Of a stretch of DNA of 64,000 bases, positions 56,431 through 64,000 are shown one piece after another (within the stretch, counting starts at the first letter, position 1; the number at the start of each line of letters is the position of its first letter). The position numbers and the translations under genes were made by a program. Source of the stretch: Pohlia nutans. Taxonomy: Eukaryota > Streptophyta > Bryopsida > Bryales > Mniaceae. The notes under the pieces were generated by a model. The model was not told the DNA's origin, made no database searches, and saw nothing but the letters and a program-made list of their open reading frames with translations. The stretch is from assembly GCA_022496805.1 (NCBI GenBank), contig CM040088.1, positions 9,083,001 to 9,147,000 of the forward strand, in the 5' to 3' direction.

Positions 56431-57502
56431 TCAAACAAGTGTCGGTTAAACCTTGGTAAGATCGCACCGTTGAATTTGAGTTAAATTTTCAAAATTGAAA
56501 GTGAAAAAGGTTCAACAATGACCTATGTCAACACCTCTCCATTACACTCTTTCATGTCAAGAACAGACTCACACATAATTATTGTGAATTTTATAAGTAA
56601 GAGTGACTTATCCATATACGGTTTAGGATAAAATTTATACATATAAATATGAGTTGGTACATTGGTCAAGATCATAACACATACACTAATGGAACATGAA
56701 CAAGAGAACACAATCCAAAAAATAAAACAAGATAACAATCTTCCAAACACAAGAAATACCACATTGTACATGTGATGTATTTGTAAGTACTTCCTATATT
56801 TTGAGATATTTGCAATGTTTTGTAGATAGGTGTTTTGATAGCTTCACAACTCCAAATCAAGAATTTCTTTTTAAAGGGTGTGCATGAGATAAATCCCTAC
56901 AAGTGAACTTCAAACATTGATGCTTGGTTTGGAGTAGATCTTACAGTAGTTTGCAAAAACATGGCTCAGTGACCACAATGTGGTTGCGTGTACTGTAAAG
57001 CGTTATAAAGGTGATATTCATGGGTGAGGTTTCATAACACTGTAGAGAAACTGCAAATAAAATAATTCAACTCTCCAACCCAGCTGAAGTTAGAGAAAAT
57101 GCTCTGCAATTCCTGTGATCCCCTGATAGATGCTTGAGATTCGGAGGTGTAACAGTGGGCCTCTAAAGAATGTTATGTTCAACACATAGTAGTGTGAGGA
57201 CATTTATTAATTCCTTAATCAGGGCTGCGGCAAACAACCCTTCTAACACTGTCGCTAAGAGCAAGTGGAATTCAAAAACAGAGGAGCACCATGCCAAGAA
57301 AATCATCACAAGAAACAGTGACTATTAGTCCACTATGCTTGATAAATTAAATTAAATTCAGTACCTCATTACCACAAATGCGGTACCTCATATAAGAGAT
57401 ACTTCTCATACACAAGAGAAGGACGCGTCTCTCAAAGAATGTATTTTGACCGTTTGATAGTGTAAACAACTATCAATACATCAATCAATACTTCCCAGGC
57501 AG
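56431..57502. other. Non-coding interval downstream of HisRS
   Basis: No gene is supported; the part nearest 57502 should be the HisRS 3' untranslated region. Confidence 0.45.
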
Positions 57503-60500
57503 CTATGAAAGTGAAAGTGCGATGAGCTCATCCACTGTCTTGTCTGTCGTATCCCGCGCACCCAAGTCCCTCACGTTTACTTTCCCTTGCTCCCATTCGG
57601 TTGGACCCAGAACTATCAAGCGCTTAGCCTTCAGCGTGTCGCATTGTTTAAATACCCTGTGAGATACACTAATATATTAGACACACTAATAACATGAGCA
57701 TGTATGTGTAAGCTTCATCAATCCAACCAACCCAACCAACCCAATCGGATTGTCAGCAGATGATACACTGGGAAGAGAGATGTTCTGTGTTCACCTGAAT
57801 ATGTCTATTTTTCACCTGTGCTACAATGAAAGGTACATATATCTGCACTTATGCTGCTCATTAGCCCCTAAAGGACCAAGGATTCATGGTTTTAAAATGA
57901 CAAGTTTAATTGATCATGTTCTGAAAAATAGAATTCAGATGGGTACAACATTTATATCGTCAGAATCAATGAAGAACATTGTATGTGTTGGTCAAAAAAA
58001 CCAAAAAAATTGAACAAAAGAAACTCCACATAAGATTTACTCAAAAATGCTAAAAAAAAACATGAGGTCCAATTCGGGCTTCTTGGCCCTTTAGGGGTTA
58101 AGCAGCTGAGTAATGTTGGGATAAGCTGAGGGAAGACGATGCAAGGAGCACTTACCACCTCATTTTCTTGTCCTTCTCAATGACAAGTTCAACAACCCGA
58201 CCAGCATTGCGCAAGCGTGAGGCAACTCCAGCTGCTTGCGCCTTGAGTGAATCCTCCAAAGTAAATACAACGTCATCAACGGCGTGAGGGAACACAGGAA
58301 GCAACCCTTTCTCCATCAGAAGCTGCATGAACCCAGCAAGGGTCAGTACATTCCTTATGCTCGAGCCAAGCTCTTCACTCAAGTTCCAAGGTAGATGAAA
58401 ACTACCTACACTAGAATATCCCCATCTTGAACACTGACTCACTGAGATTTGTAGCCACAAAATCAAAAATCCGTTCATGACAACTGAAGTATATTCCGGG
58501 TATCATTGCCTTCATAATAGTATTGAACATAAAATTAAGATTAAGCAGTACTCAAGCTGTAGAGGGCTACTGATTTTGAAGTTAAGGTTCAACTTTCCAT
58601 CTAGCTCTCTAAGGTACACAAGAAGAATGTCTACAAGGTTGATATCTGCTTTTAAATAGTGCAAGAGAAACCCTAAACAGTAGAACGTGGAAATGCTTCC
58701 TGACCTCAACAATAACAGCATCTCCAAAACCAAATCCACATGCAGGTGTGTCTTGGCCTCCATAGGTGGAGAGTAGCCTGTCATAACGACCACCTCCGCA
58801 TATAGCTCGCAATTTCTTGTCCTTATCAAAACCCTGGAACATAGCCAACATTAGCACATATTCCCCAAAATGGACCAAAATTGACGATGACAATAAAAAC
58901 ATACTAGGGGTCAGTGCAAAAAACAAAAATTTGAGGGTGGGGGGGAATCTAGGCCAGCTCTTCCGGCGTGGTTCAATTTCGGAGGGAATCTAGGGAGAAT
59001 CTGGCGAAATTTTGCCCCAAAAATTCCGCTGAACCTCACCTCAAACACAGTTCCGGTGTAGTATGCTAGGCCTCTCACCACTGAGGCATCAAACCGTAGC
59101 CAATCCTGGATACCGTAACCCTCTGCTAACACAAATAGTTGTTTCAGTTCTGCCACTGCACCACTGTTTGCCCCTATTAAAGCTGCAACCACCAGATAAG
59201 AAGTCAATGAAAGTCTTTAAATTATGTTTGAAGTAAAATTAACTATATATCGTTAGTACTCTGTAAGAACAAAACAGAATCAATACATGGTCCACTATGA
59301 TAACATTGAAGTCGCTTTGTCAACCACATCGAGATATTGCAGCCCTGCAAATCTGTCAATTAAACTTCAAACATGCACATCCAGCGGCAGCGTTGATTTA
59401 ACTCACATTGAAATCACATTAGAAGCATTACCTTCAAGATCATCAAAAGATTGAAGCGTAAGTGCTCGCAAGATTCCCTCAATGGCTTCACTGGGAACGC
59501 CAACTCTATCCAGCTCACTCTCGATTTCCTTCCTTGGTAGTTTATCCAACTGACACAAATATCGACAAAAGATAGTGAGCGTATACAAACTCCCTCTCGA
59601 AGAAATTGAAGATTTCCTGAAGCGCAAGAAACAAACGTGCAAGAAAATGTGGAAAAAAACTGATTTCAAGAAGTAAAAGATGCATATATATATTATACCT
59701 TGTCAACAATCACGCATACAGCTGCAAAGGAATCAGGCTGGATATTGTACGTCTCAAGAACTGCTTGCAGCACCTGCCTTGAATCAGGGACGTGATGTTT
59801 GTAAGTTTAACACATCGATCCAGCTTTTAACGACTGACAACTTCACCGTCAGAGATAACCATGACATGACAGTGCTGCAATTTTCAAGAGGGTGGACACA
59901 TCATACTGACGTCCAGATTGTTGACACTTACAGATCTGCAGGAGCCGCATGTGAAAGACATTCAAGTATTCACACATCCCTTCAACTCGAGAAAATAAAG
60001 GTTTGACAGCGGGATTATTTTTACTGAACCAATTATCAGGATTGCAAAGTTCTAAACCAATAATACCAGTTCAACTTATGAGCATAAAAGAGCACAAACC
60101 TTTCGATTTGAAACTTTAATTCCAACGTCATTAGATGTAATGCCAAGCCTTGTGAAAAACATTACGATGGCTGATAAGAGCTCAGCCTCGGCCTAAAACA
60201 AAAGAACAAAAAAGAATTTTAAATCCCAAGTCCAGACTGTCTTCAGAGCTCTTGTATATGCTTGGACACAATGTATCAAGATGCACCGACAGTCCAAAAG
60301 GCAATCCTTGTCATCCCTGTAAAAGTCTACAGAAAATCAGGTTCGTATCATTTTTGATATATTTATATTAAAAACCATAAAACAAAGTACATCCAAAATC
60401 GTTATGTTTGTAGAACATGGTGCAAAAGAACCAATTAAACAACGTAGTAAACAACATTGATAGGGTTCACGAAGCTTGCCTCAACTCCGGGAACACCAAT

Positions 60501-61475
60501 AATGTCCATGTTCCACTGATAGTGCTCCCTACGACGTCCTCGAGTCGTATTCTCATACCGCCAACACTGGCCAATAGCGAACCACTTCAAAGGAAATGAC
60601 TGAGCTCTCCTGCCAAGCAAAAACTTAAATTCGTCAAAAATAATCCAATCCTCAAGATTCACATGATCTAAATCCAGAAAAAGAAAATACGGTGAGAAAA
60701 AGGAGAATGAAGATTGATTCAAGAAAAACGGACCCTTTCTGCAGAACAAGGCGGGCCAAAGAAGGTGTTAGCTCAGGTCGCAACGCCACCTTTCTTCCAC
60801 CTTTGTCCTCAAAATTGTAGAGCTGCATTGATGAAGTGACATATGTCATTAGTAGATTTAGAAATTCATCATACTTTTCTGTAGGTAACCACTAGGGACT
60901 GACGGTACTCAATATAAATCCCAGCCTTCAAAATGAATGACCTACGCCTTCAAAATAGAAATGCATGCAACAATTCTTTCCTAGATATTCAATGCCCTCA
61001 CTACACTACAGTTGAGAAGTTCAGTACCTGCTCAACGATTTCTTCACCAGCTTTACGGGTGTAAAGCTCCTCGGACTCTACCATCGGGAAGTCAACTTCT
61101 TCAAATGCAAATAATCTGGATACCTACACCACCAAAGAGTGGACATCATTTTCTGTAAGCCCTAAAATTTGAATGACCAAGAAAAATAAATCTGATGAAA
61201 GATTTCCCATACATGCCAAAAACAGAAATATCGATGCAAGTCAAACCGCCCAACCTGTCTGAAATTGTCGAATAGCCATGTACGCATGCGCATATCATCG
61301 GGTGGAAAATCTCTGGTCCCCTTGCAAGGATCAGTTGTGATCATGAGGGCACTGGACCCCTTATTTCCTTTCATATTACCTTTCTTTTCTTTGGCAACAA
61401 CTGCTGGACTTCCTGACATTGCGGGACTTCTTGACATGGCTCTGATCCCAGGAGATTGTCGAAGAGTCCAAAATT
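57503..61475 (-). CDS. Histidyl-tRNA synthetase (class II, plant organellar type)
   Basis: Charges tRNA-His. Coding exons on the minus strand: 61475-61255 (first ATG 61437), 61123-61028, 60822-60734, 60609-60480, 60192-60100, 59773-59699, 59549-59432, 59182-59040, 58833-58705, 58322-58156, 57656-57503; 458 residues from that ATG, with consistent phases. Class II features are [41 protein letters not shown] (motif 1 region), [10 protein letters not shown] and [14 protein letters not shown] (motif 2), [10 protein letters not shown] (HisA), [14 protein letters not shown] and [12 protein letters not shown] (motif 3). The HGTP anticodon-binding domain follows. The closest remembered relative is the Arabidopsis organellar enzyme. 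An upstream leader exon (about 62050-61994) may add a transit peptide, but I could not make it join in frame. Intron 4 uses a GC donor. Intron 10 carries a MITE. Confidence 0.93.
57860..58101. mobile_element. TTAA-type MITE in the last HisRS intron
   Basis: Right edge TTAA with TTGGCCCTTTAGGGG, left edge TTAG with CCCCTAAAGGACCAAGG. Family E, matching 48570-48783 in the same orientation. Confidence 0.75.
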
Positions 61476-61496
61476 CTGCACAAGAGCACAATTATC

Positions 61497-61516
61497 AAAC
61501 CCTAAACCCTAAACCC
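61497..61516. promoter_or_regulatory. Telo-box triplet at the 5' end of HisRS
   Basis: Three tandem AAACCCT units lie 20 bp upstream of the first identified coding exon, in the putative first intron or promoter. Telo-boxes are typical of plant translation genes. Confidence 0.6.
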
Positions 61517-62805
61517 TCTATTAAATATTCACTCAGCTCATCACACCATGAGACCTCTCCGACCTGTAAATACATGCGAACTGCCCCTGCTGTGGTATTA
61601 CTCCCCATACAAAAAATCAAACAGATTCCACTCAGACAGACCTCTTTAACATGGCCTTTCTAGAATTGATCCTGCACACTTGTGACACTATCATTGATTA
61701 CTTGGCACACATTCAAAGTCATTTTTTCGGGTGTCAGTCCTAACTCATCCCCGACCCAGGGCTTCCCAAATTCTCCAGGCAGCATTAGAGAAGGGAAAAT
61801 AAAATAATACGGAGTAATAATGATAATAAAAGACCCGGAAGAGGACAAATCAGAGCTGATCCATTACGAGAAAAGAGTAGCGCTAAGGTTTAGGGCTTTG
61901 CAAAGAGGGGGTGGATTTCGGAGCACAGGTGACGGAATGAGGAGGCGAAAAAAGCACAGAGAAGAGCAGAGGACGGCGACTTACATGAAGTTGGAGTTCG
62001 ATCGAGCAGTGCGGGAAAAAATGCGATGATTGTGCTGCAGCAACATAGAGAAGGTGGTAAGGCAAAAACAAGGTCTCTTGGATCGATGCTGACAATGTCC
62101 TCCGCCCTTGACGACGATGATGCTCGTGCTGTTAGTGCTCATAGGCCCCCTTTCTCAAACTCTTTGGCGCCTATCACCGTGATCCATCCATACCTCCTTA
62201 ATATCAACTTCTCTAATATCACACCCTTTATCCTCTCACCCAATCTTGGTGAATGGTTTAATGTGAACTATCCTATGTGTGCCACTCCATGGTCATTATG
62301 TACCAGAGCTTTACATTTGGAATTATGATATGTATATCACTAGTACATAGTGGCACAAATAGCCATAAGAGAACATTTTGGTCCAAAAATTATTTTATAT
62401 TATTGTTTTAATTATTTATATACATACAATCTTAGAATACCTTTTCACTGTAGTTAACTTTTTGCCAAAAAACTAATTTCAATGATCGATAGAAAATGTT
62501 TACTGCCACATTTCGCTTGTTATGCAATGTCACACTACACATTTTGGACGCCCTACCATAAAACACCCCAATAGTACAGAAGAATGCACAAAAGTCAAAT
62601 CAACAAGCCAGAGTAATTTTAAATGGCAGGAAGACGGGCACTCTCCACTTGCACATAGTTGACCGAAAGCATAATTTTGTGCCGCAACGACTCTGCTGAG
62701 TGTGCACGACATTTTGGGATGGTGCTCACGGACGTGACGAATATTATTGGAATCTCCTATGTGTCACAGGCTCAATTGGATCCTAAATAGGCCCCGCTCA
62801 TTCAG
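61517..62805. other. HisRS 5' region and non-coding DNA
   Basis: Holds the putative HisRS leader exon with a good donor (CTTCAT|GTAAGT at about 61993) and the promoter. The stretch 62376-62560 is a reverse-orientation copy of 7390-7560. No other gene is seen. Confidence 0.45.
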
Positions 62806-63299
62806 AGGTGAAGACCCTGGATGCACAAGCTGCTCGTAGAAGTCTTTCACAGAGGGGAGCATTTGGGGATATTAACCTGGGGAAGTCACTGTCAAAAATT
62901 TAAATAACTATAAGAGAACAAATATAGGATGTCTTTTATTCATTTGAGATAAAAATTATAAATTTATAGAAGTAATATAGGGTGCTATAAAACCAATTTA
63001 GAAATATTCTTGGAATACATATGGAATATGCCCTAAATATACTATAAATAGTATAATATTCCAATTATTTCATAGCCCCCATTAAATACCCTTTGTACGC
63101 TCATATGTACCCAAAATTTATACTAAGTGACTTCCCCGAGGATATTAATATAGACCTTCGTGTTGATGGGCGATTGTATCCAATGGATACTCAAACACAA
63201 CAACCACCAGCATTCACAAGCACCACGCAGTACCTTGAATTTCTTTGTGAAGGTGAGAGTGGCATGTTGGATTACATAGAGCACTTAGAAACACAAACG
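62806..63299 (+). pseudogene. Unidentified coding exon split by a MITE
   Basis: After a candidate acceptor (TTCAG at 62801-62805), 62808-62876 reads VKTLDAQAARRSLSQRGAFG then DIN. If the MITE and one target copy are removed, the same frame continues from 63141 as DINIDLRVDGRLYPMDTQTQ and then QPPAFTSTTQYLEFLCEGES. A strong donor (GAAG|GTGAGA) occurs at 63252, a weaker one at 63299. I do not recognise the protein. With the MITE in place the product would be altered or truncated, unless the MITE is spliced out. Confidence 0.5.
62877..63140. mobile_element. MITE with 9-bp target duplication (Mutator-like), copy 2
   Basis: Second copy of the element at 21095-21370, with termini TGGGGAAGTCACT and AGTGACTTCCCCG. 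It is flanked by GATATTAAC (62868-62876) and GATATTAAT (63141-63149), one mismatch. It lies inside a coding exon. Confidence 0.88.
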
Positions 63300-64000
63300 G
63301 TATCAGTGTCGATAGTAGTGTCATCACACTACAGTGTAGAATTGTAACTTATGAAATTGAGCTTCAGCAACCGCATGTTCTCTACCATTGCTTTGAAGCC
63401 AAGGCATGAAAGCTTGTATGTGAGCGGAGAAAAAAGAACGGAAAGCGGAGAGCGGAAAACTCCCATCCAATTATTCGAATTTGAAAGAAACGAACCTCTA
63501 TGACTCCAAAGTTTTGAGAATTGTATTAAGAAAATTTGAATTTTCTTCGTGAAAAAGGCATGAATGACCATGGAAATTAATCTAAATTCACGTTCACAAA
63601 TCTATAATCATGTGACCTTTGTGACCATGTAACCTTATAACCGTGTGACTATGTAACCTTATAAGCGTGTGACCATCTATTTGTGTGCAACCACTTGACC
63701 TTGTAACCAAGTAATCATGTGTCCATGTGACCGTATGACTCAAAGACCTTATAACCGAGCATGTAGAAAAAACCCTATACTACGTAGTTATAAATCAAAT
63801 TGTCGAGTGCGTAAAAAAAACTTTACCAGATAATAAGCATTTACTGCATTAACTAATTACTTATCGTGTAACTACCAAATGAAGCACATTGATTTTAACA
63901 TGTTGAATCCCTAAACATGATTAAGTTATTGTAAATCTCTAAACGTCACTTCTATTGCTCAAAGCCTATGGACCTGGCTATACTTCCCCACCTTCATTAG
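63300..64000. other. Non-coding end of window
   Basis: Contains irregular repeats of GTGACCATGTAACCTTATAA type at about 63609-63760. No gene is seen. Confidence 0.5.
63609..63760. repeat. Degenerate short-unit repeat
   Basis: About ten variants of a 15-20 bp unit with GTGACC, ATGTAACC and TTATAA, too diverged for a fixed period. Confidence 0.7.

Noticed and set aside
61497..61516. Interstitial telomere sequence
   Set aside because: Only three AAACCCT units; position near gene starts fits a telo-box better.

Overview
This 64 kb window is nuclear DNA of a land plant. The evidence is intron-rich genes with GT-AG splicing, the plant-specific Rab5 RABF1/ARA6, plant-type SPC22, organellar-like histidyl-tRNA synthetase and SCPL proteins, TTTAGGG-type telo-boxes near gene starts, and plant transposon families (Helitron, PIF/Harbinger, Stowaway, CACTA-like). 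The DNA is AT-rich and repeat-dense. I cannot place the species. Nothing looks organellar, bacterial or viral.

Layout. 0-8.9 kb: no convincing gene; two facing copies of a TTAA-flanked MITE, two tandem-repeat arrays and a tRNA-derived SINE. 9.0-11.3 kb (+): ribosomal protein uL18/RPL5, nine exons. 11.6-14.0 kb: two more TTAA-flanked elements. 14.0-18.9 kb (-): nitronate monooxygenase, six exons, with a satellite-like array in intron 1. 18.9-22.7 kb: MITEs and AT-rich DNA. 22.7-29.3 kb (+): an apparently complete Helitron with one uninterrupted 1349-aa RepHel protein. 29.3-32.9 kb: MITEs, one carrying a 5'-truncated LINE fragment with target-site duplications. 32.9-36.5 kb (+): serine carboxypeptidase-like gene. 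36.6-38.8 kb (-): an unidentified multi-exon gene with partly duplicated exons. 39.3-43.1 kb: an apparently intact PIF/Harbinger element with Myb-like protein and transposase converging. 44.4-46.8 kb (+): RABF1. 47-52 kb: foldback element, MITEs and a minisatellite. 53.2-55.1 kb (+): signal peptidase subunit SPC22. 57.5-61.5 kb (-): histidyl-tRNA synthetase. 62.8-63.3 kb: a coding exon split by a MITE with a near-perfect 9-bp target duplication.

The housekeeping genes serve translation (RPL5, HisRS), the secretory and endosomal system (SPC22, RABF1, SCPL) and nitronate detoxification; they are unrelated neighbours, not a pathway. Telo-box-like AAACCCTA motifs sit at the starts of RPL5, HisRS and the unidentified gene.

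The most unusual feature is a swarm of at least 15 short elements bounded by TTAA and CCCCTAA-type inverted termini. They fall into several sequence families, lie between genes and inside introns of four genes, and have no transposase in the window. TTAA plus a CCC terminus is the signature of piggyBac-type elements; Kolobok and Sola3 are alternatives.
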